From Cornus controversa (Eukaryota; Streptophyta; Magnoliopsida; Cornales; Cornaceae), in contig CM048852.1 of the NCBI GenBank assembly GCA_026545225.1, positions 61,825,146 through 61,889,145 on the forward strand: a DNA stretch of 64,000 nucleotides, read 5' to 3'. The notes beneath the pieces are model-generated. The model was not told where the DNA came from, did no database searches, and worked only from the letters and a program-made list of their open reading frames with translations. Shown here in pieces: positions 20,463 to 34,100 of the stretch; position 1 is the first letter of the stretch, and each line of letters begins with the position of its first letter. Made by a program: the position numbers and the translations under genes.

Positions 20463-23400
20463 ATGTCAGCTACTTCTCTCTCCATGGCTGCAACTGCCAC
20501 TTGTTCAACCTCACTTCACCTCTGCAACAAAATCTCCTCAAACCTTTCCTTTGATTGCCCTCTTCTACCAATCCCTACAAGCTTCACGTCAAAACCAAAA
20601 TCCAAATTAGCTCTCAAAATCAAAACCCATTTCCCCAATTCCAATTCCCCTCTCCTCTCTCGCTCCTTTGTGTTCCGGGCTTTCGAGAACATAGGTTTCG
20701 CTGAAGAAACCCAAAACACAGACTCATCCGAAACTGATTCCGAAGAAATTCAAGAGAGTGAAGATGATGATGAGAAATCTGATGAGAAACAGTCAGCTGA
20801 AGCTGGTAGACTATACGTGGGAAACTTGCCATACTCCATGACTTCGTCCCAATTGGCCGAAGTCTTCGACGAGGCCGGCCGTGTGGTTTCTGTGGAGGTT
20901 TTAAGCTTTTCTAGTCGTTTTGAGTCAGATTTTCTTTTTTATAATATATAATCTAACAGTGAGTTTTCAATTTTGTGTATCTGGCTTTTGGTAATTTTCC
21001 AATTGCAGATTGTTTATGACCGAGTTACGGATAGGAGTAGGGGATTTGCGTTTGTGACAATGGCAAGTGTTGAAGAAGCAAAAGAGGCCATTCGATTATT
21101 TGATGGATCTGTAAGTCCCATTGTATTCATGCATAAATACACAAATATTTGTACATGTTTATATCTTGTGCACTTTTAAACCAATGAATGTCTGCCGATT
21201 ATGTACTTAAATTACTAAATACCAACAATTTTCCGCTCTGCTTTATATTGGAAATTTTTAGAATTACTTGCAAATCATAGAAAACTAGTTTTAAAAAGAA
21301 CATCATTATGTCATATGTGCAACGGAAGGGGAATATTAGAAAAAAACCTAACATTTGGCAATATTTTGCATAAAGTGACTCTTCTAAGACTCAAACAACT
21401 TGCCTGCTTGAGTTTTTACCATTAAGTTTTGAATCACACAAAAATCAATTTTGAAATAAGAAACAGCAGTTTCTGGCCAAGGTATTACATGTGTAATATC
21501 ACTACATTTTGACCATCTTTGTTAAGGATGGCTATGAGCCTATGACTGTAAAAACGTACAGCATAGAAATTTGCTCCTCTAACGGGAGCGCTATATATAT
21601 ATATATCCAAACTGAAGATTTAAACCTTGGCTTTGGGCAAAACTATTGGAATTTTTAACAAAATCATGCAGAAATTAAGATTAGATATCTTTAATTGGAT
21701 TTGGGAGACACTTGGTTGCAGTAGGAGTGCACACGGTTCGGAGTGGACCAGGTGTTTAGATAAATTGGAACCAATCCGGTCTCAACAATTCCATGAAAAC
21801 TGGAACCGAACCGACTAAACCACCTAAAGCAAACCAACGCATCCATGTGGCGGAAATGTAAATGTTAAAGATGGATGCTAGGAAAAATTAGGAAAGATAA
21901 GATTAATAATCAAAGAATTAGGGAGAAATTAGGTGTGGTGCCTATTAGCGAGAAAATAAGAGAGAGTAGACTTATGTGGTATGACCATATTCAACATTGA
22001 CATATAGATGCACTCATGAGGAGAGGAAGATTGGTGTGTATAGAAGGTAAGAGACAAAGAGGTCGGCCAAAATTAACATGGAATGAAGTGATAAGAAATG
22101 ATTTTAAAAGATTAAATCTAGTAGGAGGTATGGTTTATGATAGGAAATAATGGAAAAAGAGAATCCATATGGCCGACCCAATTGTTTAGGATAAAGGCAA
22201 GAATGCCAATCAATAGAATTAAACCACACACGCACATACATACATGCATATATATATATATTGGTGGATTGGTTCAGATTGGTTTTTGTTCTTCAATTTG
22301 TGAACCGAACCGATCCCAACGGTTCCCCATTTATTAAAACCAGGACAGAACTGAAACTACTGTGGAACTTAACCACTTGAATTGGATCTGTTATACAGTT
22401 CAAATGTGCACCCGTTGTAGAATTGAACTTGAATTTTCTTTCATTTTCAAAAATAGACATGTTATTCTAAGGAGTAGTCTGTTACACATAACAGTTCTCC
22501 AAAACTCCTAGAAATGTGTCAGACACAAACTATAGGTGTCTACAATAATTCCAGATAATTTAATATCAATATGTGGTGAAAACAAGCCAACCATGTAAGG
22601 GTCAGTTCTAATATAAAAAACTAGTAAACTTGTAAGTAATAGAAAAAGATATATGTACATATACGTGTGTGTGTGTGTGTATATATATATACAAAAAAAT
22701 GTCGTGAAAACAAGTCAATACAAAAATATATATATAATGTACATCAATATATTGTTGTCTCATCGTCGTCAGTTACACCCCTGAGCCCCGAATAAATAAA
22801 TAAATAAGTCCCTTTCCAACTTTTCATAATTGCTGTTTCTATGTCTGTAGCTGAATTGTGTCTGATGTCATGTCCTGCACAGTTATGATCTGTAGAAGTT
22901 TAAGGAAGTGTAAAACCATGGTTTGTTAATATCAACCATAGAGCTTTAAATCCTTGCAAATAATTGAGGCAATGTTCTCCTTGTTATTTATTTGTATTGG
23001 CAAACATGGTCAACAGCAAATCGGTGGCCGAACTGTGAAGGTTAACTTTCCTGAAGTGCCAAAGGGAGGTGAAAGGGAAGTAATGGGACCAAGGATACGG
23101 AGCAGCTACCAAGGTTTTATAGACAGCCCTCACAAAATATACGCAGGGAACCTCAGCTGGGGCCTTTCTTCCCAAGGGCTTAGAGAAGCTTTTGCAGATC
23201 AGCCAGGTCTATTAAGTGCCAAGGTCATCTACGACAGAGACACAGGAAGATCGCGAGGTTTTGGGTTTATCACCTTTTCATCTGCTGAGGAGGTGCAATC
23301 TGCCCTCAATACTATGAACGAAGTGGTAAGGAAAACTTGTGAATTGTAATTTGTGTACTTGAAACCTTTAGTTAGTTATTTTTTGGTAATTTCTGTGTAA

Positions 23401-23532
23401 TTCTGTAATCAGGAGGTGGAAGGGCGACCTCTACGTTTGAATTTGGCTCAAGAAAAAGCTCCTCTGACTCCTCCACCATCATTGAAAAGCAATGTTGACA
23501 GCAGCGAAATGCTTACTAGCATTAGCAGCTGA
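20463..23532 (+). CDS. CP33: Chloroplast RNA-binding protein CP33-like, two RRM domains
   Basis: Four exons, all joined in phase 0 at GT-AG sites: 20463-20897, 21009-21110, 23017-23325, 23413-23532; 321 residues. Residues 1 to about 70 are Ser/Thr-rich and basic, a plastid transit peptide. Residues 81-115 are strongly acidic. RRM1 has RNP2 LYVGNL (117-122) and RNP1 RGFAFVTM (156-163). RRM2 has IYAGNL (220-225) and RGFGFITF (259-266). This order defines the chloroplast ribonucleoprotein (cpRNP) family. The linker QIGGRTVKVNFPEVPKGGE and the tail point to the 33-kDa member CP33. Such proteins bind and stabilise plastid mRNAs in the stroma. Intron 2 is 1.9 kb and holds a foldback element with a LINE fragment. 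An alternative ATG lies at 20481. No defect is seen. Confidence 0.97.
21721..22425. mobile_element. hAT-like foldback element in CP33 intron 2, split by a LINE fragment
   Basis: The left arm (TAGGAGTGCACACGGTTCGG, then AACCGAACCGAC) and the right arm (TTGTGAACCGAACCGATC, ending GTGCACC) are inverted relative to each other. The flanks GGTTGCAG and CGTTGTAG match at 6 of 8 positions. The design, GGTTCGG-type repeats between GTGCAC ends, matches the element at 19756-20281. A LINE 3' fragment lies between the arms. Confidence 0.65.
21852..22215 (+). pseudogene. LINE reverse transcriptase C-terminal fragment
   Basis: The plus strand reads, with stops, as the end of a plant LINE ORF2: NQRIREKLGVVPISEKIRES, LMWYDHIQ, KRQRGRPKLTWNEVIRNDFK, and WKKRIHMADP. 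The GRPKLTW...DR..W motif is typical of the region after the RT domain. It ends close to a (CA)/(TA) tract. It is a dead 5'-truncated insertion with no bearing on the CP33 coding sequence if spliced normally. Confidence 0.85.
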
Positions 23533-25103
23533 GAGAAAGATGTGTGTCAAAGAGTAATTCAGATTAGCTTCTTGAAGAGTTGCAAAGATGTAGGAATGGG
23601 TGTCTCAGTGTCTGCACAAGCTTTCAAGTTCAATGGATTTGATGCTCTTCTTATCCTGCTCTGCCTGCTTTATTCTCCCCTCATTTGTTTTTCAGAACGG
23701 TTTATGCAGATCAGAGCATCAAGATGTTAAACCTTATGACCTTACTAATAGTTTTTTATTGCAAGTCTGAGATGAGACAGTTTTGGGTTGTTGAGAATTG
23801 AAAAGTAATGACAATTTGTATACAATTTATTGACAAATTGGCTTGTCCTTTGAAACTAAGGATGATAGAAATGTTCGAGATGTGCTAGATTACTTGCCTT
23901 GTCTTTTCGAATGGGCATACATATGAATAGACATGCTGATGGAACTCATTCTTTAGGTGCTCAAGCTGTTTAAGATAAAACATTCTAAAGAAAGAGGAAC
24001 TCTGGATGTTGTATACTTTGTGCAACAAAATCGGATTTGAGTGATAAATCAGCTATCATCGAGATGGCATGGAACAGATTGCTCTCCGAATCCTATAAAA
24101 TTATGTGGTTCAATGAATCCACTTGAAAATAAACAAATTTGATCTTGCAATGGTGTGTCATGGTAACAATGGCAAAAGGGGCACAGTTGTGTGTGTGAGA
24201 GAGAGTGCACGTATATCACCCCTATGCTTGATAGAGATAGAGACGAAGGCATCGTGGTCTAAACCTGGACTGTTCATGAACCAAATGATTAATGATGAGT
24301 GCATACGTCAGAAGTTTATTCAGTTCTTCATCATATCTCACCAGCTCATTGCAGCTCGTCAACTTCCTTCTAAATCTTACCTTTCAGTAATACATATTTG
24401 ATTCAGAAGATTATAACTTCACTGTTCCACCTCAATTTCAACAATTCATAAACTCCACTGGAGATTAAATTTGGTCCATTTGATTGGTGAAAAAACCACC
24501 CCTAAGAATAGTTGAGCGCATCTCATGAGCAGCACCATTTGTTTTACAGCCGCCTAGAGAGAAAAAAAACATTTACTAGTTTGAAACCATATTCAACCTT
24601 ACTATCACTTTTGTCTGATGTCCTCTCAAATCCTTTCCATGCAATTTCAATCAATTTGATGAATACGAGTCACAAACGGATTAAATTTAACCATCCATAC
24701 TTAAAACAAGTGTAATCATTAAAATAAATAAACAAACAGCAAAGTTCAGGTAAAGAGAACCTTGTATTAAGCTTGAATTTGTGATTCACTGATGTTACTA
24801 CTGTGAATTACACGTCACTTGTAGAAGTTCATTATATAATCATTTTTCCAAAATTATTCTCAAAACCAATATCAATTTCCAGAACTGGCAGTATCTCATA
24901 TTAAATTTAGAAGCAATTTACAACGCAGACAGTACTTGCAATTCTGTGTCATTTATCCACCCAAGGAAATAATTCAGTTCCAATGCCGCAATGCACTTTT
25001 AATAGAGTAGAACTATTAACTCATGCCTCCATGAATAGAAAAGAGGAACTGAAAAAAAATCTGCTGAGCAAAAAACCGCTTCAGCAAAGTCACATGATTT
25101 TGT
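23533..25103. other. Region between convergent CP33 and TatD genes
   Basis: About 1.6 kb should hold the 3' UTRs of both genes. I see no further gene. Open frames here are short and lack codon bias or motifs. Confidence 0.6.
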
Positions 25104-28100
25104 TCACTTGGTATCTTGATCACCGGCAAGAAGAGCATCTGCTGCGGTATCCAAGTCATGAGGAAAGAAAACCCTGCACGACAATAAGTGTCATCCAAAT
25201 GAAACTCTGGACCTCTACAACGAATGAAGAAGTAAACAAGTCATATCGGGAGTCAAGAAATGCAGAAAATGTACGTCCCCAGTTTCATATCTGGCTAAGG
25301 ATTAAAAAGAATAATTCACCTAAATTTTTTTTTATGATATGATATCCTTTTATCTTTCTCAGAGAGTTATAATTGCGTTATCTATCTCCGAGTGAGTTGC
25401 AAGATAACCATTAGTAAGCAGTTCTGATGCCAAGTGATACTTCTTAGATGCCCGAGTGAGTGAGATGAATCCAAAAAAACTTGAAAAATGCCAATGGACA
25501 TACCTGCAGGTATTCCGGTACAAGGTCTTGCTCAGTTGATCTATGTCATTGATACCTTTACAGCCAGCAAGCACCTCGAGAACTTGCCTGAATTGATGAC
25601 CAGATCATATAAAAATAAAGCAAAAAACGCAATCAAGAAATAAAAACACACCCTTTTATAGAGGTCATTCCCACAGGAACTAAAAGCCCAGTCCATTTTC
25701 AAAATTCCATTGGCAATATTCCATCCATACATAATTGCATATTATACAGGTCTAGAGTTTGAAAAACAAACACTTTTAAGGTTTTTATAACTAACTCTGC
25801 AAGTTTATATGACTTTAAAATAAAATGTGAGGATAGCTGATATAACTTAGAATCATAGTCGGATAAAATTAGTGAATGTATAATAAAATAGATGTTGGAT
25901 CAATATTCCCACTGCAAAAGCTCAAAATGCACAGTACAAATACTGCTGGTAAGAAGTCAGACTTGCAAACATCTAGGTTCAAATATCTCAAATCCACCGG
26001 CCTCGGTGGTGGACATCCATTTTTAACCCAGAACTCAAATCCCAAAAGAGAAATACTCTCCTATCTATTAAAAATCAAAATAAATATATAATCATCCAAG
26101 GAGAACATGACAAAGCAAAAGTATCAATGTATCATGCAGTACTGTGAGAGCATTTTTACTCACCTAACTAAACAAGGTTCATTGCGACCCTTAACAGTGC
26201 ACTTTTGATCATACTTCTCTTTCTTCTTAGAAGGCCACAAAGATTTCACAAAATTAATCCCTGCATGAGTGCTTTTGATTTCACAATATGGAGAATCAGT
26301 CTCAATCATCATTCTCTCAATGGGAATGCCCTTTACAACATCAAGATTTTCAACAGTCTTCAGGGAGCAACCATTAACACCTGTACATTACCAGGAGGGA
26401 GGAAGAGGAGGGGGGGTGGTTGGACTTCTCAAGATTCCTTGAACACCTTAATATAGATTCAAAAGTAGGCGACTGGAAATAGCTTCAAAACCAAAGGATG
26501 AACAGGAGTGCATTCATGACTCACCTATGAAAAGATTACAGAATGAAAGCAGTTTTTCACAATCTTCTGCACTCCCAGTAAATGAATGAGCAACCCCAGC
26601 ACAGAACCTGTTAGACAAGGTTGAGAAAATCTGATCAAGCACATGCACATCATCATGGCACATATTCATCATGTAAAACAGCTCTATTGAAACTGTGAAA
26701 TTTAGTTTTTAACTTTCGATTACAACTTAGTTCACCAGAAGAGAGAGAAAATGAGTCAGAGAATAGATTTGTCCAACTATTTACAGTCCATTAATCATGA
26801 TTCACAATGATCCTCTCATGTTAATACCTCAGGGCATCATTTTGACAAGATTCTCCTCCAGTAAACCTTGTTTAGTTCTTTAATACAAGGCAGGCCTGTC
26901 TCTACTCTCTATCATATGCTAATCTCACTAAAAAGAAATAAACAAACATGGAAGGCAGATCTATACTGATAGGAGTACACCTTAGACTGCATATTCCTCC
27001 TCTCATCTTCTGTTCTTCATTCATATTATCAATAAATAGTAACAATCACCTAACCCATTACTGGAGGTAGTCAAAAGAGGGAAAAATCCTACAATATAAA
27101 AATTGCAAAACAACTTGACACCTTCTATTGCTCAATTAGTTTTATCTGGAGTGTTATATAAATTAAAAGGGGTGCTACCGGTTTGCCTACAATTATGGTC
27201 CCAGAAAAGCTGCCTACTGTTTCTTTTTTATAGCTGAAGGTGATACAGTAACTTCAGATAAAGTTCCTATAATAAACAGCCTCTTTGGCAATTCAAAGTT
27301 TGGAATCAGCATTCACTAGTCAACTATTTATACTGCCTATGAGTGCAAAACTTTGGACCTTGAGTAAAATCAAACGATCTAAAGATTTCATCCTCTTTGT
27401 CGAGAAACAAGCCTCTAATCACGTACCACCAAATATTACGATGTGATGATAAGTAAACAAGCATGAAGAAATTTGCAAAAACACATCACGAATTATACGT
27501 GGTTCGGCTAAACAAGCCTATGTCCACTCAAAGCCCAATTTCACTATATAGATTGTAACAGTACAAGTTGAATAATTGTATCAAGAGTACACTCAACTCT
27601 CAACCCTTATACACCCAATCTCACTCCAAAGGAAACCGCAAATTCTAAACAAGAATTATCTCTCTAAGTGTCCTTTCAAAAATAATAAGAGTATTACCTC
27701 TACGCAAGAGTTGCCCTCTCAAAACAATGAGAGTGACATCTCAAATACAATGAGAGTATTGCCACTTTTCTTCTCATCGACTCTCAACCTATAACATAGG
27801 TAATTATTTATAGAGCCCAAAACTCAATTCCTTGGTAGACAAGGATTACAATTCCTTAGAGCCAAAAACTTGCCTAACAAGAACTCCCGGAGAATCGAAG
27901 GTTACTCCATCCATTAAGTCCAAATGGATCATTTTTGCCCTCAAAGACCACAGAAGTTTAACTCTATTCGTGTACGTAGATGTGCACAACTCCACCATAT
28001 CCAATTCCAATGGGCCCTACATCAAATCATATCACCTTAGTGGGGACTTTATTTATTCACACTCTCACGAATCACTCACCTCCAGGACTCTACAATTCGT

Positions 28101-31100
28101 GTGTTTGAAATCTGAAACTGAAACCCCCACCATTAGATAGAGCATTCAAAAATACTCAATTTAAAAAAAAAATCACACTCAATTTCGATTTAAAACGAAG
28201 AAGTTATGCCCGATTGAAATTTGGGCAGATTTTGGAGAATGCTGTGAATAGTAACTTCGATGCATCGAACTAGGGAGTTAGATGCATCGAAGCTGCGATG
28301 CATCGAACATGCATCGTCGCAAGGATCGAAACCTACTGCCCCAGACTCGAAAATCTCAACTTTTAGACTCCAAAACTCATCTAAAAGCCTAAAAATCATC
28401 AAAACATCACCCACAACATGTACAAATGATAAAAACATCATCAAACATCATTTTAAGCATGAATCCATATCTCCAAAAAAATCATATCCAAGAATTTATA
28501 CATAATGGAATTAAAACCAACTTCTTTCATTCAAAACCCACAAATCACATATGATTCATATATGATCATTACACTTGAAACTAAAGTGTATTAACATAAA
28601 TCAAATGTAAATATAACATCATTGACATAGTCCACATGCCACAAACCGGCATCGACATCTATTTACATCTCAAAAGGTCAAAAGTCAAAAAAAAAAAAAT
28701 GGAACTCATCAAGGTCCACGTACTTCATCCTTGATTGGCGCCTTATCTGTAAAAAGAGTTTATAATAAAGGGGTGAGCACCACTGCGGCTCAGTAGAGAT
28801 ACCCCAACCCACCTAAGTGCCGACTCGACACCGACCTACATGAATGCATGTCACCACATTACATGTATCATCCAACATATACCATGTTCATTTCACAAGC
28901 AACGCATATGTATAAGAATGCATTAAACACATCATGCTTCATGATTTAAAAATGAAAGCAATATCACACACTTGTCTTTCTCTCACAGACTCAACCCGAT
29001 ACCCTAGCATGATTCTTGATCAACCATGCGACCTGGGACCCTTCCCACACAAATTTCAGAATTTACATCACCGAGAACATCGATTCTACCAGGTGATGAA
29101 ATCATTTCAATACGCACCACCGAGAACATCGGTCCTACCAGGTGATGAAAACATTTCAATACGCACCACCGAGAACATCGATCCTACCAGGTGATAAGAT
29201 ATTTTTGGAATGCACCACTGAGAATATCGGTCCCGAGAACATCGGTCCTATCAAGTGATGAGACCCTTTCAAGACTTTCACCGAGAACTCCTATCTCCAA
29301 GGTGATTAGACCACTTTCCCCCGTTTCCTCACAACGGATACAAACATGCATTTCGAGCATATATAGATCAAGCATTTAAAATTTCATGCTTCACAATGCA
29401 TAAGCTAGTTATAAAGGAACATAGCATGCATTTCATACTCATCAATCCACATATATATTTTCCTGTATATGCAAACCCTAGCATAAGTCACATATGCTCA
29501 CAAAAATTCACATAAGCATATACTTATCATGCTTCACCAATGCATACTTTTTCTATATAAAGAAGGTATGCATTTTACTTATACAACATCATAGAACACA
29601 AATATGCCCATTTAACACATTTTCACAAAAGTACATAAAACCTAGCATATAAGTGTACATGCTCATTTCTCTAGTTCATTCACCCTTCTTATCCTGCATA
29701 ACACCATATACATTCCAATTGCACATAAGAGACTAAAGAGAGTAGAAAACACTCACATCCCAACCCTCTTACCACTCTAAAATATGCAATATACAACCCT
29801 AGTTCTCACCGTTTCTCTCGAAACCCTAGAATCGACAAGTAAATAAGAAGGAGAACCCCTACCTCGAAAATGAAGGCCTTCCTAGCACTTCTCAAAATCC
29901 CAGAAATGTCAACCTTGCCGAACCGCAACTTTAATCGGTTCAAAGGGAAGCCCTAGTCGTCCTCTACGTATCTCCTTCTTTCGTTGAGTCTTGAGTCCAA
30001 GCCGAACGGTTCCGAAATGTAGAGAGAAGGGAGAGCTATGAAGATGGAGAGTTTTAGAGAGAGAAAGAGGAGTGAGATATGAAATATCTCTGCAGGTTTG
30101 ATCTTTTAAGGTCCCTAGGTCGCAAAAAGACCAAAATACCTCCGGGTCACTTAACACACCTTCCCAGACTCCGTTTTCGATTTCGAAAACTCCTACAGCC
30201 TTGAAATCACTTCCTCTACTCTCTAAACATTTCATCTAAACCATTCCCAAAAATAATTATTTCTAAATTTTTTTTGAATTCCCGGGCCCACTTAAGTCGC
30301 ATCCAGGGCCCCGGTTTGACCAAAAAGTCAAACTTCTCCAAATCTTCCGAAAACTTTTCAAAACCCTTAAAACACTTCACAAACATGTTTCTCACACTCA
30401 AAACATGTCAAACACCACTCAAAATGCATTTATGACAATTATAATGCGAAAATGCAGGACCGGCCAAAATTGGTCACGGTCTCTACACTCAGGCTCAAGG
30501 CTCAGTAGTTGCACCTGGACTAAGGTCAGGCCAGGCCTTTTCAATCAGGCGTGCGCCTTTGCATTTGAGACCTTAGGCGCAAGTTGCGCCTAACATAAAA
30601 CACTTTTTTTCCCCTACTTGTTAGCATGTAATGTATTTTTGTGTTATGGTGGACTCTAACCATATAATACAATCCCTAACGGTAAAAGAAATAAAAAGGA
30701 TCGATCGATAGATTCGATACAATCAGTCGATTTAAGGTTTTCTGGAAGTTACATAGTGGGATGAGTTCTCCTACAACTTTTTCTTCTCTGTTTTGTGTTT
30801 CTTTTTTTTCATCCTTGTTATTCTGTTTTTTTATTCTCTGTTCACTTTTTTTTTTCTTTTTATAGTCTTTCTGGTCTTTTCTCTTTCTTTCTTTTTTTCT
30901 TTTTAAATTTTTATGAACTCTTAATTTGTTTATGTTTTGTAGTTTATTTTTCTAATGCGTGTAACAGTTGCTAAAACATATTCTCACAAAAAACACTGAA
31001 AATTCTGAAATTGGAATATTACGAATTCTTATTTTGTGGTTTGATGTTCTCATGCTTTTGGCTAAACAGTAGTTTCAGACTATTGAACAACTGTTGTTGC

Positions 31101-34100
31101 TAGCCTGCTAGCTTTGTATTATTGGCTACAAATTTTATTTTATTTTCAACTTACACCTCGCTTCAATCAAGCGTGCGTCTCGCGCCTTAGGCTCCAGGAG
31201 ACCTTAGTGCCTTTTTGCGCCTTGAACCTCTAACAACTATGGTATCAAGTCAACACTATCAAGTGACTTTGGAAGGGGGCTTTGATGCAACCCTTCTCCA
31301 AGCAGGAACTTTTATCTCACCCACGTCTGTCTGGAAACGTACAACTCATGTCTTTGATAAATCAAACGAAACACGTTTCAAGATCTTGTTACCATGTGCA
31401 CCCCGTTTCCTATCCATAATCGAAATCTGAGTACCATTGGCACTCCCCACTAGGGATGTCAACGGGGCGGGTTCGGGACGGGGCACCCCTTTCCCAAACC
31501 CGTCCCACGAATAAAAAATTCTTCCCAAACCCGATTTGGGGCGCCCCGCATCGGAGTTGGGGTGGTTCGGGGCGTCCCGATATATATATTTTTTAAGAAA
31601 TATAATGCAAACTTGGACGAATTTACGATAAATTTTGTAAAAAAAATTAAGTATAGACTAATACTTACAAATGATAATAAAAAAAATGTTGTTAAAATTT
31701 AAAATTATCATAACTAATGAAAATAAATAAAAATCAAAGTTAATAAAATAATATTTATTTATATATTTATCATTAATCGGGGCGGGTTCGGGACTTAGCG
31801 GGTTTTAAACTCTTTTCCCAAACCTACCCCTAACCCGATTATTCTGATCCCAAACCCGTCCCATTAGGGGCGGGGTAGGGCGGGGCAGGGCGAAGCCCCG
31901 ACAGGGGAGGTTAAATTGACATCCCTACTCCCCACTAAACGATACAAACCTCCACTCTGTTCTCCTTGCATTAATATCATGCAACCCTTGGTGATTTTCA
32001 CGACTCCTCTTGCAATGGAGTACTTGCAGCCCATGGAGTCCAACTGGCTCAAAGAAATTAGATTACACCGCAACTTGGGTGCGTAAGCAACATCTCCCAA
32101 AGTGCGTTCCACCCCATCAAACATTTTGAACTTCATCGTTCCCACACCTTCAACAATACACTTGTCACCATTAGGAAATGTCAAAGAACTAACGTCAAAT
32201 TCTTTAAATGAATCAAAACATTCTTTCACGGAACAAATATGGTTTGATAAACCCAAATCTAAAAATCACTCATGTTGAGTGAGAGTGTCATCTTTGGAAA
32301 TTGTGAGAACATCCCCAATACAGAGTCGAATAATGCTAACACACCTCGACTCTATATCCTGTCAATCATCAACTGACATTTTTTCCGGTTTTCCATCATT
32401 CCCTTTTAGCGCCCGCGCTAAGCCTTGTTGAACTAGGTTGTCCTTCACCCTCTCTTGCCATAGGGTGAAGCTACCCTTGCCATCAAATCTCTTCACCTTG
32501 TACTGTGTGGCAATATTACTGGCCATCATTGTCACAAGTGCCCAAGACGAACAACACCCGTATTATGAAGAAAAATTTAGACAAGACTTTTATCAAATAC
32601 CTTGTGTGTACCTTGAAATTCTGATGCCAATTTGTTGAGAAACAAGCCTCCAATCACGTACCACCAAATATTATGATGTGACAATAAGTAGAAAAGTACT
32701 AAAAAATTTCAAGAACACACCAAGAATTATACGTGGTTCGGCTAAACAAGCCTACATCCACAAAGAGCCCGATTTCACTATATAGATTGTAACAGTACAA
32801 ATTGAATAATTGAATCAAGAATACACTCAACTCTCAACCCTTAACCCTCATACACCTAATCTCACTCAAAAATAAATCGCAAATTCTAAACAAGAATTTT
32901 CTCTCTAAGTGCCCTATCAAAAACAATAAAAGTATTACCTCTACGCAAGAGTTGCCATCTCAAAACAATGAAAGTGACCTCTCAAATACAATGGGAGTAT
33001 TGCCTCTTTTCTTCTCATCGACTCTTAACCTATAACATAGCTAACTATTTATAGAGTACAAAACCCAATTCCTTGGTGGACAAGGATTACAATTCCTTGG
33101 AGGCTAGAGCCCAAGACTTGCCTAATAAGAACTTTCATTCCTTGAGACCAAGACTTGCCTACTAAGAAATTACCAAATAAGATACAACTCTATAATAGAA
33201 ATCTAATCACAATAGGAATTTGAGCCAACCCAACACTATTGCAGTAGAAAAATTATAATGAGCCCATTTCCCTCTTCTACTCCTGATCAACTGTTTTGGA
33301 ATTTTTCCTTCCCTTCTATATTCAGTACTAATCTGGTTTGGAAGTCTGTTAGAGTTAGAGGTCACACGGTTCCTTGACACTATCTCCTCGGGTTCCCTAA
33401 CTCTGTTCCTAGACACTCCTTTGTCTTGTGGATGGCTACTAGACAGAAGCTTTACACTCTGGATTGAGTCCCTTGCAGCTGTTGTTTATTGCATATGGAA
33501 GGAGAGAGATCTCAGTGTGTTTAAGCAAACTGCTAGACCTGCTGCTATAGTCACCCAAGAGATCAATTCTATTGTCAGAAACAAGCTCTGTTTTGCTTCT
33601 TTTACAGAGCTTTAGCTAGAATCTGTGATCTTCCTTCTGAGATCTTTGGCCCTCATGGAGTATAGTAGCTGCTGTGGTGTTTGGTGCTACTGTTTTGGAG
33701 TGTTGCTGCTTATGTGTGCTTTTGTTGCATTCCCTCCACTTGTTTGGGATGTTTGTGTTCAGTCCTATGCTTGTATCTTTGTGATCATTTGATCTATTTG
33801 TTTCCTCCTGGGGTATGCCCCTTGTACTCTGTACAGGTCCTCTTTTCTCTTTTTCTTGAATAAAATCTTACTTACTGGGGAAAAAAATTGAACTTAAATG
33901 TGCAACCACAAATAGAAGTGAAAAATATATCCAAGGCAGACAGTCCATTTACTTGATGACTTCTTAACATACGATAATAATGGTGGTATTCTATTGGTGT
34001 CGTGTACTTTTATTCATTAAAAGACAGTTCAAGTTGAGCAAAGCTAAAAATTAAATAATATAAGACAAAATAATAATGGAAGTAGATATAACCCAACACA

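Noticed and set aside
21111..23016. Different gene in CP33 intron 2
   Set aside because: The only coding-like part is a stop-ridden LINE fragment.
25016..25198. Separate small gene downstream of CP33
   Set aside because: The stretch is the last exon and 3' flank of TatD, read through its acceptor.
29071..29320. CRISPR-like array of regular repeats
   Set aside because: Units are contiguous with no unique spacers, lie in a plant LTR, and there are no cas genes.
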